From: Candidatus Neomarinimicrobiota bacterium
GTDB taxonomy: Bacteria > Fidelibacterota > Marinisomatia > Marinisomatales > TCS55
DNA length: 64,000 bases
NCBI GenBank assembly: GCA_018651745.1
Contig: JABIDL010000026.1
Span: 31,243-95,242, forward strand
Direction: 5' to 3'
The notes beneath the pieces were generated by a model. That model worked only from the letters and a program-made list of their open reading frames with translations, was not told where the DNA came from and did not search any database. Numbering within the stretch: position 1 is the first letter of the stretch; each line of letters starts with the position of its first letter. This document shows, piece after piece, positions 9,466 to 17,625 of this stretch. Both the position numbers and the translations under genes were made by a program.

Positions 9466-10784
9466 AACTTTCCCAATGCTCGGGAAATCATGTCAATTCC
9501 CTGATCAATTTCTTCTGAAGAAATATTTAAATGCGGTCTAAATCGGATAGTTTTTTCCCCAGAACCAAGCACAATTGCTCCTTCTGTTTGGATTAATCCG
9601 GTAAGTTTATCTCTATCTTCAGATGAATTACAATCGAAAGCACGAAATAATCCAATCCCCCTTGACCCTGATATTTTATCGGTATGTGTATTTTCTAATA
9701 CTTCAAGTTTTGCCTGAAGAAAATTTCCCATTTCATGTGCATTTTGAACAAGATTTTCATTTTCAATAATATCAAGGTATAATTTGAAGCGCACCATATC
9801 TGTCAAGTTTCCTCCCCAAGTGGAATTAAGTCTACTGGATTCTTTAAAAACATGGTCATCAATTCGATCAAGCCTTTTTCCTGCAAAAATTCCGCAAACT
9901 TGCGTCTTTTTTCCAAAACTAATAATGTCGGGTTGAGCATCATCACCAAAATGTTGATGGCACCACATTTTCCCTGTAATTGCAATTCCGGTTTGTACTT
10001 CATCATAAATCAACAAAAAATCATTTTCATTAGCTAAAGTCTTGAGTGATTTAAAAAAATCCGGCCGATAATGGTTATCTCCTCCTTCACCCTGAATGGG
10101 TTCGATTATTAAACAGGCAACTTCATCCGCAGATTCTTTCAATACAGATTTGATTTCGTCCAATGCTTTGACTTCTTTTGCTTCAATGGTTGCATTTGAC
10201 TCATTAGAAAGTGGAAAATCGATATGGGGATTTGAAATTCTGGGCCAATCAAATTTGGGGAAATAATTTGTTTTTCTCTTATCATGAGAATCAGTGAGAC
10301 TAAGCGTATATCCCGATCTTCCATGAAAACATTGTTCAAAATGAATCACCTTTGATCCAAGTGTAGATTTTCCATTGATTCGATTTAGTTTTGATTTCCA
10401 ATCAAAAGCAGTTTTCAAAGCATTCTCCACCGCAAGTGCACCGCCTTCAATATAAAATGCATATGGTAGATATTCCGGCTGAGCAACGTGTGCCATGGTT
10501 GTAACAAAATCAGCCATTTGTGTGGAATAGATATCAGAATTGGTCGGTTTATTTAATGCAGCGGTTGCGAGGTATTCTTTATGATCCAGTACATACGGAT
10601 GATTGTAACCGACCGACATGGATGCAAACATTGAAAAAAGATCTAAATATTCTTTTCCGTCTCGTGCGTCAACCACCCAAGAACCATGGCTTTTTTCGAG
10701 ATCAACGATCGGGTCCATCCCGTCTGCAAGCATATGATTTCCAATTGCTTCGCGTACGTTTTGCGGTGCTGAAATTTTTGCCAT
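9462..10784 (-). CDS. lat: L-lysine 6-aminotransferase
   Basis: PLP enzyme of the class III aminotransferase fold that moves the epsilon-amino group of lysine to 2-oxoglutarate, giving aminoadipate semialdehyde (piperideine-6-carboxylate). Segments typical of Lat are visible: DLFSMFASMSVGYNHP, NKPTNSDIYS, FYIEGGALAVENALKTAFDW, and FHGRSGYTLSLT. The PLP-lysine region follows DEVQTGIAITGKMWCHQHFG with SFGKKTQVCGI. 440 residues is full length. It starts eight bases after the dehydrogenase stop, with TAGGAA as ribosome site. Having the next enzyme of the pathway directly upstream strongly supports a role in lysine breakdown. Confidence 0.9.
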   Translation of the reverse strand: MAKISAPQNVREAIGNHMLADGMDPIVDLEKSHGSWVVDARDGKEYLDLFSMFASMSVGYNHPYVLDHKEYLATAALNKPTNSDIYSTQMADFVTTMAHVAQPEYLPYAFYIEGGALAVENALKTAFDWKSKLNRINGKSTLGSKVIHFEQCFHGRSGYTLSLTDSHDKRKTNYFPKFDWPRISNPHIDFPLSNESNATIEAKEVKALDEIKSVLKESADEVACLIIEPIQGEGGDNHYRPDFFKSLKTLANENDFLLIYDEVQTGIAITGKMWCHQHFGDDAQPDIISFGKKTQVCGIFAGKRLDRIDDHVFKESSRLNSTWGGNLTDMVRFKLYLDIIENENLVQNAHEMGNFLQAKLEVLENTHTDKISGSRGIGLFRAFDCNSSEDRDKLTGLIQTEGAIVLGSGEKTIRFRPHLNISSEEIDQGIDMISRALGKL

Positions 10785-10792
10785 GTGGATTC

Positions 10793-12316
10793 CTATTCTT
10801 GTATATCGAATGTAATGCCTTGGGCCAGCGGTAAATCACTTCCCCAATTGATGGTATTCGTTTGCCGTCTCATATATTGTTTCCATGAATCCGATCCGGA
10901 TTCTCTGCCTCCGCCGGTTTCTTTTTCACCACCAAATGCTCCACCAATTTCAGCGCCGGAAGTTCCAATATTGATATTAGCAATGCCACAATCGCTTCCG
11001 ACCGATGATAGAAATTTTTCTGCATTTTGAATATTCATTGTAAACATGGATGAAGAAAGCCCCTGAGGAACATCGTTATGGATCTCAATCGCTTCGTCCA
11101 AAGTTTTATATTTGATGATATATAGAATAGGTGCGAATGTTTCTTCTTGAACAATATCCCAAGAATTTTCAGCTCTCACAATGGTAGGTTCAACGAAATA
11201 GCCATTCCCTTCAATGGTTTTACCACCATAAATAATTTCACCACCGGATTCCTGCACTTTTTCTAAGGCATGTGAAAAATCTGCGACGGCAGTCTCATTT
11301 ACCAAAGGACCCATAAGTGTTCCTTCTTTAATAGGATCGCCAATATTGACTTGCTTGTAAGCATTTACCAAACGATTAACCAATTCGTCATAACAAGATT
11401 CCTGAACGATAATGCGTCTTGTGCTCGTGCAGCGCTGACCAGCTGTTCCGACTGCGCCAAATGCAATGGCAGGAATCACCATGTTCATATCTGCTGTTTC
11501 ATCAATGATAATGGCGTTGTTTCCACCTAATTCAAGAATGGTATTCCCAAAACGTTTTGCCACGGATTCACTTACATGCCGTCCCATATTCGTTGAGCCA
11601 GTAAAGGAAACTAATGGTATTCGTGGATCGTGAAGCAATTTTTCGCCAACTATAGAACCTTTCCCGATAAGCAGATTAAAAATGCCTTTATATCCATTTT
11701 TATCAAGGACTTCATTGCAAATATGCTGAACAGCCACGGCGCATAGTGGTGTGGATGAGGATGGTTTCCAAATGACTGTGTCTCCCGCAATAGCTGCTAT
11801 GAAAGCATTCCAGGCCCAAACTGCAACCGGAAAATTAAATGCAGATATAACGGCTACGGGACCCATTGGCTGCCATTGTTCATACATTCTATGATCCAGG
11901 CGTTCAGAATGCATAGTTTTCCCGTACAGCATTCTAGACTGTCCGACGGCAAAATCGGCAATATCAATCATTTCCTGTACTTCCCCATCACCTTCTTGTT
12001 TGATTTTTCCCATCTCCATGGATACGAGCGTTCCAAGTGCATCTTTCTTTTCCCTTAATGCATCGCCCATTTCCCGAACCAATTGTCCTCGAATGGGAGC
12101 TGGAACGGTTCGCCATTGTTTAAATGCTGCAACTGAATCAGAAATAACCGTTTCAACTTCGGTTTCGTTTGCCTGAGAAACTGTCCCCAATACATCACTA
12201 TTCGCGGGATTAATTGAGGTTAAAATGTTATTCGGATCGGATTTAGACCACTTTCCATTTCCAAAGCAAGTTCCCGAGTTCAATTTTTCTATACCAAGTT
12301 CTTTTAAAATATCCAT
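10793..12316 (-). CDS. Aldehyde dehydrogenase, ALDH7 type (aminoadipate-semialdehyde dehydrogenase)
   Basis: NAD(P)-dependent dehydrogenase expected to oxidise 2-aminoadipate 6-semialdehyde to 2-aminoadipate, taking the product of the adjacent lysine aminotransferase. At 507 residues it has the antiquitin/AmaB length. Visible motifs are [20 protein letters not shown] and WKPSSSTPL for cofactor binding, the general-base region [10 protein letters not shown], the nucleophile in GQRCTSTRR, and [10 protein letters not shown]. The C-terminal [20 protein letters not shown] is characteristic of ALDH7. Family membership is clear; the substrate is inferred from the neighbour. Confidence 0.9.
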   Translation of the reverse strand: MDILKELGIEKLNSGTCFGNGKWSKSDPNNILTSINPANSDVLGTVSQANETEVETVISDSVAAFKQWRTVPAPIRGQLVREMGDALREKKDALGTLVSMEMGKIKQEGDGEVQEMIDIADFAVGQSRMLYGKTMHSERLDHRMYEQWQPMGPVAVISAFNFPVAVWAWNAFIAAIAGDTVIWKPSSSTPLCAVAVQHICNEVLDKNGYKGIFNLLIGKGSIVGEKLLHDPRIPLVSFTGSTNMGRHVSESVAKRFGNTILELGGNNAIIIDETADMNMVIPAIAFGAVGTAGQRCTSTRRIIVQESCYDELVNRLVNAYKQVNIGDPIKEGTLMGPLVNETAVADFSHALEKVQESGGEIIYGGKTIEGNGYFVEPTIVRAENSWDIVQEETFAPILYIIKYKTLDEAIEIHNDVPQGLSSSMFTMNIQNAEKFLSSVGSDCGIANINIGTSGAEIGGAFGGEKETGGGRESGSDSWKQYMRRQTNTINWGSDLPLAQGITFDIQE

Positions 12317-12365
12317 GATTTGTTTTAATAATTTATTATCTAAAAATGAGCGCTAAATCTAATCA

Positions 12366-12382
12366 CATTATATGAAATAATG
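12366..12382 (-). promoter_or_regulatory. Possible promoter/operator of the lysine-catabolic genes
   Basis: About 50 bases upstream of the dehydrogenase start there is a perfect inverted repeat CATTAT-5 nt-ATAATG. It contains a TATAAT hexamer on the minus strand (12372-12367). No convincing -35 box is visible at 16-18 bases. It is placed where a promoter for the aldehyde dehydrogenase-lat-rsmI-tmk run would be, but in an AT-rich genome such a match can be chance. Confidence 0.3.
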
Positions 12383-12420
12383 CACGTTGAAAGATCATCT
12401 AATTCCTCAAACAAAGCTGG

Positions 12421-13332
12421 TTACACAACCGGGCAAGCCCAAGCATGGGTATGATTGGTTTCGAATTCAGGGATAGTTTCAGAACATGAATCAATACCAA
12501 ACTTGCATCGAGGATGAAACCTGCATCCAGAAGGATAATCCTGCGGTGACGGAACCGTACCAGGAATCGATTCAAAATTCCCATCGGAAGTTTTATTTAA
12601 CAAAGAAACACTCATCAACGCCTGGGTGTAAGGATGTTTCGGATTTGAAAAAATATTTTCCACTCTTCCGGATTCAATGATTTTTGCGGCATACATGACT
12701 ATTATTTTATGTGCAAATTCCCTGAGTAATACCAAATCATGTGTAATGAATAAAATGGATAAGCTGGACGATTGATGTAATTCTCTTAAAAGATCTAAAA
12801 TCTGGGCTTGAATTGTGACATCTAAGGCAGTTGTGGGTTCGTCAGCAATCAGTAAATCTGGCTCTTGCGCTAATGCAATAGCTATCAGAACCCGTTGTTG
12901 CATTCCACCGGAAAATTCATGCGGATATTGATGGTATCGTTTTTCAGGGTTATCAATACCTACTTTTTCCAACAAAGCAATAACCTTGTCTTTTTTACTC
13001 CTACCCACTTCCTTACTTTTAATTCCTTCTAAAATTTGCTTCCCGATTTTCATTACCGGATTTAAACTTGTGAGAGGATCTTGAAAAATCATTGCTGTTC
13101 TGCGCGGAAGGATCGGTGCTTCAAAATTTATCAGCGCCTGTTTTGAGGATAATCCTGCCAAAGCAAGCGCAAGTTGGGATTTACCGCATCCTGATTCACC
13201 AACCAATCCAACGATTTCTCCCGGCCTAATATTAAAAGAAACCCGATCCACTACCGGAACCGGGTTTCCATCAATCTTATACTGAATCGTTATATTACTA
13301 ACATCTAAAAGATGATCATATGACATCTTCAT
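12421..13332 (-). CDS. Orphan peptide-type ABC transporter ATPase (OppD/DppD family)
   Basis: ATP-hydrolysing subunit of an oligo/dipeptide importer family. Walker A is GESGCGKSQ, the Q-loop region FQDPLTSLNPV, the signature SGGMQQR, Walker B LLIADEPTTALD, and the H-loop THD. The C-terminal extension ends in the cysteine-bearing FHPRCKFGIDSC typical of OppD/DppD. The stretch between Walker A and the Q-loop looks roughly 20 residues shorter than usual for the family. No permease, binding protein or second ATPase adjoins it. It overlaps the upstream membrane-protein gene by 17 bases, so it may be cotranscribed with the uncharacterised cluster. A start at the second ATG (13326) is equally possible. 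Confidence 0.85.
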   Translation of the reverse strand: MKMSYDHLLDVSNITIQYKIDGNPVPVVDRVSFNIRPGEIVGLVGESGCGKSQLALALAGLSSKQALINFEAPILPRRTAMIFQDPLTSLNPVMKIGKQILEGIKSKEVGRSKKDKVIALLEKVGIDNPEKRYHQYPHEFSGGMQQRVLIAIALAQEPDLLIADEPTTALDVTIQAQILDLLRELHQSSSLSILFITHDLVLLREFAHKIIVMYAAKIIESGRVENIFSNPKHPYTQALMSVSLLNKTSDGNFESIPGTVPSPQDYPSGCRFHPRCKFGIDSCSETIPEFETNHTHAWACPVV

Positions 13333-14158
13333 TCACTGGCGGTTTTCGATTCGAAAATGCATCGTACCCTAAAATAATTATCATGATTGCCAGTACCCAA
13401 AATGAAGCATTGAAATATTCCGCAGAGGAATATTTTATCAAATCTACAAATCTGCCGATAAGAAGCGAGATTCGCCCCATTACTGCAAACCCAAAAGATG
13501 CACCAAAACTAATCATAAGAAAATAAATACCCACTTTGGATGCTTTCCCCAATATTCCTTTATGTTCTTTTGAAAAATAAAAATAAAGAAGTCCCGTAAT
13601 GGTACCGACTAAAATCACAATACTGTTAAAGATTGATGGTGAGGTCAAACTGAAGAACGGCAAATTTGGGTCAGAAAAACTTGCTGCGGTTCCTTTGATT
13701 TGTCCAATCACATTCGAATTCAAATACCCATATGCACGCAAACCGGCAGCCATTCCAACTGTGTACGCGATACCCCACCTTGCGAACCAACTGATTTTGG
13801 GAATAAGGCTTAAGAGCATCATGATACCTAACGCAAATGGAACTAGATAGATTAAATGCATATCATGCCCTTTATCAATTCCGCCGGCAGGAAAAACTGA
13901 CGTGGAAATCCAACTCAATCCATTATAGAACTTGTACCATAATGATTCACCGCTGAATTCTTTTGTGGGCCATAGACGTCCAAATAAATTCGGTTGGATC
14001 TGTGTCCAAAAAAAGATGGCTGTCCAATAACCGGCCGAAATGCCAACAAATAAATGTTCAGCAATTTTATAAAAAGGATTATCCTTATATAAGTAGGAGA
14101 AGATTCCCAGTGTGAGGAAAACTGCAATCCATCCTCCAAATATGGCTGTGCTGCTCAT
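13316..14158 (-). CDS. Polytopic membrane protein of the MutL/DUF6754 cluster (A)
   Basis: Function unknown. 280 residues with about seven or eight hydrophobic segments, starting at residues 6-24 and including LIYLVPFALGIMMLLSLIP and FWVLAIMIIILGYDAF. No transporter signature or catalytic motif is evident. The start is well set by AAGGAG about eight bases before the ATG. It is the last gene of the five-gene run encoded leftward from 17560, separated from protein B by 12 bases. I believe homologues accompany DUF6754 and MutL-type proteins in other phyla such as Chloroflexi, but that is from memory and not shown by this sequence. Confidence 0.75.
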   Translation of the reverse strand: MSSTAIFGGWIAVFLTLGIFSYLYKDNPFYKIAEHLFVGISAGYWTAIFFWTQIQPNLFGRLWPTKEFSGESLWYKFYNGLSWISTSVFPAGGIDKGHDMHLIYLVPFALGIMMLLSLIPKISWFARWGIAYTVGMAAGLRAYGYLNSNVIGQIKGTAASFSDPNLPFFSLTSPSIFNSIVILVGTITGLLYFYFSKEHKGILGKASKVGIYFLMISFGASFGFAVMGRISLLIGRFVDLIKYSSAEYFNASFWVLAIMIIILGYDAFSNRKPPVNEDVI

Positions 14159-14170
14159 AATTCTATCTCC

Positions 14171-15016
14171 TTAATATTTTCTAAAACGCTTACGCTCAAT
14201 GAAATAAGCTGCATTCCCTAAGATGATAAATAAAACAATAACAAGATGTGCAACTGATTGTGCGTCCATACCGCTTGTTGCGCTGCCCTTTTGCCCGATT
14301 AATGCTTCATATTCTGCGGCTCCGGGCATGCCTGCCAACACACCTTTCATTTGTCCTGCTTGCACATATGGCATTACCTCGTTCACTTGGATTGACGTAA
14401 CCCCGGAACTCATCGGAACACCGGTTGGATCTGCGGCATATTGAACCCACTCAATCGTTCCTGGATACCCAGCGGATGACGAAAACAAGAAAGCGAAATC
14501 TCTGAAGTTTGTAATCCCGTCCATTAAGGGAATTTCATCAATCTTGGTTTGATACACGTCCACCGTGTACAGTTTACGGATGTTGCTTACAATTCCTTTG
14601 ACAACCGCTTCGTTTCCCGGGCGAAATCCAAGAAAGACATAATCTACTCCATACACCTTGCCAAATTCTTCATCGGCCACTTGCTTAAGTGCATCTTGTG
14701 CCATGAACTGACCATCTGGCCAAAGACAGGTAACAAACACCTTATGACCATTCCTGAAGAAATGCCTCAGAATACTGATGGTCATTGGATGATTTTCCGG
14801 TTTGGTGCTGGGACTATATTCAACTGAAAGCAATACATTTGAATTTTCCGGTAATGCTTCAATTGCGTCGTACACTACTTGGGTGGTTTCTGTCGGTCTG
14901 ATTGGCATACCAATAGGATTTAGAATTGGAATTATCACAACGATGGCCAGAACTAGAAAAATCCAACGACGATCTACTTGCCCAAATTTTAAAATAAAAT
15001 TTTCAATTGTTCTCAT
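14171..15016 (-). CDS. Protein anchored at both ends, MutL/DUF6754 cluster (B)
   Basis: Function unknown. 281 residues: a short cytoplasmic start, a membrane segment at about 18-33 (WIFLVLAIVVIIPILNPI), a soluble domain of some 220 residues, and a second membrane segment near 254-272 followed by basic ERKRFRKY. With the basic ends inside, the soluble domain should face the periplasm. It contains an alpha/beta-looking run (NSNVLLSVEYSPSTKPENHP, HKVFVTCLWPDG, VDYVFLGFRPGNEAVV) but no motif I can assign. GGAG precedes the ATG, and only two bases separate it from C. Confidence 0.72.
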   Translation of the reverse strand: MRTIENFILKFGQVDRRWIFLVLAIVVIIPILNPIGMPIRPTETTQVVYDAIEALPENSNVLLSVEYSPSTKPENHPMTISILRHFFRNGHKVFVTCLWPDGQFMAQDALKQVADEEFGKVYGVDYVFLGFRPGNEAVVKGIVSNIRKLYTVDVYQTKIDEIPLMDGITNFRDFAFLFSSSAGYPGTIEWVQYAADPTGVPMSSGVTSIQVNEVMPYVQAGQMKGVLAGMPGAAEYEALIGQKGSATSGMDAQSVAHLVIVLFIILGNAAYFIERKRFRKY

Positions 15017-15018
15017 AT

Positions 15019-15843
15019 TTATTCTCCAATATAAGATTTTTCAATCCCGAGGATATAGCGGATTGAAGTGGCGAAAATTCCCAAGCCAATGCCGATCATG
15101 ATTGCGCGGGTACCGGCAACATTCGGATAATAATAAATCCATTCTTGAATGATTGGAAGATAGAAAATTCCCGGTTGATCCAAAGGCCATCCTGTCATTA
15201 TCCCGGCGACGGTTACTACTGCTAATCCGATTCCAACGACGCCAAACGTAATCATTTTATCTTTCTTCCAGGAATTCACACCTATACCCAATGCCAACAC
15301 GATAATATACATGATGAACCAAGAGGAAATGACACTGCCGATGGGAACGCGGCCGACCATGATAATGATTCCCGAAACCAGCAAAAGTGATGCTTCAAAA
15401 TTTCGAATGCGGAAAGCACGGTAAGAAGCAGACGCCACAAAAAATGCCAATAGAGAAAACATCGTTGCTGACAACGGCGTGAACATAAAATCAAACATCC
15501 ATTTGAATAATGTTCCTTCCGTGGTTACATGAGCGCCCCAAACTGCTACAGAATCATCTACACCTTTGATGAAAAATCCTGCTGTTATAGCAAACAAAAA
15601 ACCAAAAATAGCCACAACACTATACGGCCATCCTTTTTTCCTACGCGCTATTTTTTGCAGCTGCAGTTTAATAAGATTCATCGCGCCGAGGATAATGGCA
15701 AAACTCGCTAATATATCATACCATTGCGTTGCATCATCATTGACAAACGCCTCAATAGACGGTTCCTCTACAAACCATCCAAAAAGAGTTATCGCGCCAA
15801 CCAAGGCAACAATGAGAATAGGTATTTGTCTTTTCCAAATCAT
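15019..15843 (-). CDS. Polytopic membrane protein, MutL/DUF6754 cluster (C)
   Basis: Function unknown. 274 residues, with about seven or eight predicted membrane segments evenly spaced from residue 8 to 265, for example IPILIVALVGAITLFGWF, YSVVAIFGFLFAITAGFF and FIMYIIVLALGIGV. Loops carry few charges. AGGAG sits directly upstream of the ATG. The near-zero spacing to B and nine bases to the DUF6754 gene indicate one transcript, so A, B, C and D could assemble into one membrane complex; that is inference. Confidence 0.72.
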   Translation of the reverse strand: MIWKRQIPILIVALVGAITLFGWFVEEPSIEAFVNDDATQWYDILASFAIILGAMNLIKLQLQKIARRKKGWPYSVVAIFGFLFAITAGFFIKGVDDSVAVWGAHVTTEGTLFKWMFDFMFTPLSATMFSLLAFFVASASYRAFRIRNFEASLLLVSGIIIMVGRVPIGSVISSWFIMYIIVLALGIGVNSWKKDKMITFGVVGIGLAVVTVAGIMTGWPLDQPGIFYLPIIQEWIYYYPNVAGTRAIMIGIGLGIFATSIRYILGIEKSYIGE

Positions 15844-15852
15844 GCCGTTCTC

Positions 15853-17232
15853 CTACTGAACTGTTAAAATAGATTGAATTGAAGGTAAAGATCTTTGTGA
15901 AGATCCCCATGATTCCATAAAATAATTTGAATCAACTATTGAACTCACAAAATTCTTTTCCGCCAGTGTATAGTAAACTCTCTCTTTTTTAAATCCAGTG
16001 AATCCAGAAGAAAGCAATGAATCCTGTTCAAATATTTCAAGTTCTTTCCATAATGACTTTCCATATTTAATTTTACTATTATGCCAAAAATCATCATCAT
16101 TATTTAATTCTGAATAATTATTAAGAGCGTAGTTTAGGTTTGTTTTTTTCTCTTTATAATCAAAACCAAGTTGTCTCCAATATTTATTTCCTGTTTCTAA
16201 CGCAAAATTGAGTTTTCGATTTATTCCGATATCAAAATATTCTAAATTTCCATACATAAGTAAAATACTTGAATCAGGAATATTTATTGTATTATTAGCC
16301 CATTGATACTTCATTAAATCACTTATTTTATTCCATTGTTTAACATTTAAAGTATCACTTTTTGAATTATTGTTAATTTTTAAATCCATCCATTCTTTTG
16401 AAGATGAAAGCTCAAATAGATTTCCGATAAATAAAATAAGCGATAAAATTGTTGTAGCAATAACACCAGCTTTCACCATGTCCTGCCCTCTCACACCGCC
16501 AATCAGTTCTGGCTTTTGCGAAAGGTATGCGCTGGCGGCAAAGAATTCTTCACCGATGAGGGTATAATCACATGCCGTAACAAAGAATGGAATCTGCGCT
16601 TGCGAAGCTGTTCCGGCAATTTGAATGGCACCGATTGAATTTCCTGTTTCCGCCAAGATTAAAGATTCCGCATAAAATTTTCCCATATACAAACAGGCAG
16701 CCGGTTTTTCACGAACCATAATTCCGTTAACGCCGGCCGCATAGGCAAATTGGTCATCTGTCAAATAATGCACCATATCTTCGTGAAACATGTCCGGACG
16801 GCCTTCCATCATATAAGATTCTCTACATGCTTCCCGTGCGGCTTTCATAACAATAGATCTTGACACTGGAACATTAAGAGAAGTTTCATATCGTGCAGTC
16901 ATTTTTGAAACATGACCTAAAACGATCACGCCTGCAACTGTTTCCACTTGATCCATATCCATAATTCCCGGTACAAATAAAACAGGCTTTCCCATTTCTG
17001 TAGATCTACCAACAGCTTCTTCAACTGCTTTCAATCCGGGAATGGGACGTAAATAAAATTCTTCTCCGCGTTCTGCCATGCGAATATTATAGAGTAATGT
17101 TGCTCCAATTACGACAATAGCAATAAACATTACAATTCTATTTGGATTGAAAAGCGGATGCCCCGCAGACCAATAGACTAGGAACGCAAAAGTCAACCCT
17201 CCGGTTATCATCCAAAATTGTTTATCCTTCAC
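15853..17232 (-). CDS. DUF6754-type membrane protein with an AT-rich C-terminal extension (D)
   Basis: Function unknown. Membrane segments lie at about 7-24, 32-48 and 254-270. The conserved part between them contains VPVSRSIVMKAAREACRESY, QFAYAAGVNGIMVREKPAAC, YAESLILAETGNSIGAIQIA and ACDYTLIGEEFFAASAYLS, which I recognise as the DUF6754 family. After the third membrane segment the protein continues for about 185 residues (276-459; DNA 15853-16407). That tail is rich in Asn, Lys, Tyr and Ser, visibly more AT-rich than the rest, and unlike anything I know. The start is GTG at 17232 with GGAG six bases upstream, overlapping the end of the small gene E by 11 bases. Confidence 0.78.
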   Translation of the reverse strand: MKDKQFWMITGGLTFAFLVYWSAGHPLFNPNRIVMFIAIVVIGATLLYNIRMAERGEEFYLRPIPGLKAVEEAVGRSTEMGKPVLFVPGIMDMDQVETVAGVIVLGHVSKMTARYETSLNVPVSRSIVMKAAREACRESYMMEGRPDMFHEDMVHYLTDDQFAYAAGVNGIMVREKPAACLYMGKFYAESLILAETGNSIGAIQIAGTASQAQIPFFVTACDYTLIGEEFFAASAYLSQKPELIGGVRGQDMVKAGVIATTILSLILFIGNLFELSSSKEWMDLKINNNSKSDTLNVKQWNKISDLMKYQWANNTINIPDSSILLMYGNLEYFDIGINRKLNFALETGNKYWRQLGFDYKEKKTNLNYALNNYSELNNDDDFWHNSKIKYGKSLWKELEIFEQDSLLSSGFTGFKKERVYYTLAEKNFVSSIVDSNYFMESWGSSQRSLPSIQSILTVQ

Positions 17233-17560
17233 TCGCTTCTCCTTCCATTTCGGAATTTACTTTATCCAGACGTTCAATTTCTGATAAAAGAAATTCTACC
17301 GTATCCGGTTCTTCAAAAAGTTCTGCGGCTCGATAATAACCATCCGCTTTTATAAAAGAATTTACAATCGGGCCAAAAAATACCATAGCATGACTGCCAA
17401 GCAATGCTAATGGTTTTGTCATTTCCAGAAAAAAAATAGCCGGTGTTACAAATCCCGAACGCTGGATTCGTTTAGCCAATCTTGTGATGAATTCTTTATC
17501 GGGATTGGATAAAGATATTGGATTAGGAGTCAATGGATTGGGATTGGAAGTTTGGATCAT
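17222..17560 (-). CDS. Small conserved protein of the MutL/DUF6754 cluster (E)
   Basis: Function unknown. 112 residues. The conserved core is residues 23-105: EFITRLAKRIQRSGFVTPAI, then FFLEMTKPLALLGSHAMVFF, then an acidic C-terminal helix. One moderately hydrophobic segment suggests membrane association. The first ~20 residues (IQTSNPNPLTPNPISLSNP) are low-complexity and are encoded by the repeat sequence of an adjacent element remnant, so the present start codon was apparently supplied by an insertion. No later ATG precedes the core. It overlaps the DUF6754 gene by 11 bases. Confidence 0.7.
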   Translation of the reverse strand: MIQTSNPNPLTPNPISLSNPDKEFITRLAKRIQRSGFVTPAIFFLEMTKPLALLGSHAMVFFGPIVNSFIKADGYYRAAELFEEPDTVEFLLSEIERLDKVNSEMEGEASEG

Positions 17561-17615
17561 TAAGGCTGCCTTTTAATAAAATTAATTTTCTTTTCCATCG
17601 TCTTTATCCTAATCC
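17520..17615. repeat. Shrunken copy of the four-helix-bundle element
   Basis: A 96-base stretch bracketed by GGATTAGGA (17520-17528) and TCCTAATCC (17607-17615). Its left half matches the left end of the intact element at 18769-18815, sharing GATTAGGAGTCAAT and GGATCATT. Its right half matches the element's other end near 19203-19233, sharing ATTTTCTTTTCCAT and TCTTTATCCTAATCC. On the minus strand it still starts an open frame MEKKINF, like the intact gene's MEKKIYF, which stops after 12 codons. It therefore looks like an internal-deletion remnant. It lies between genes E and F. Confidence 0.75.
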
Positions 17616-17625
17616 ATTTTCCATT

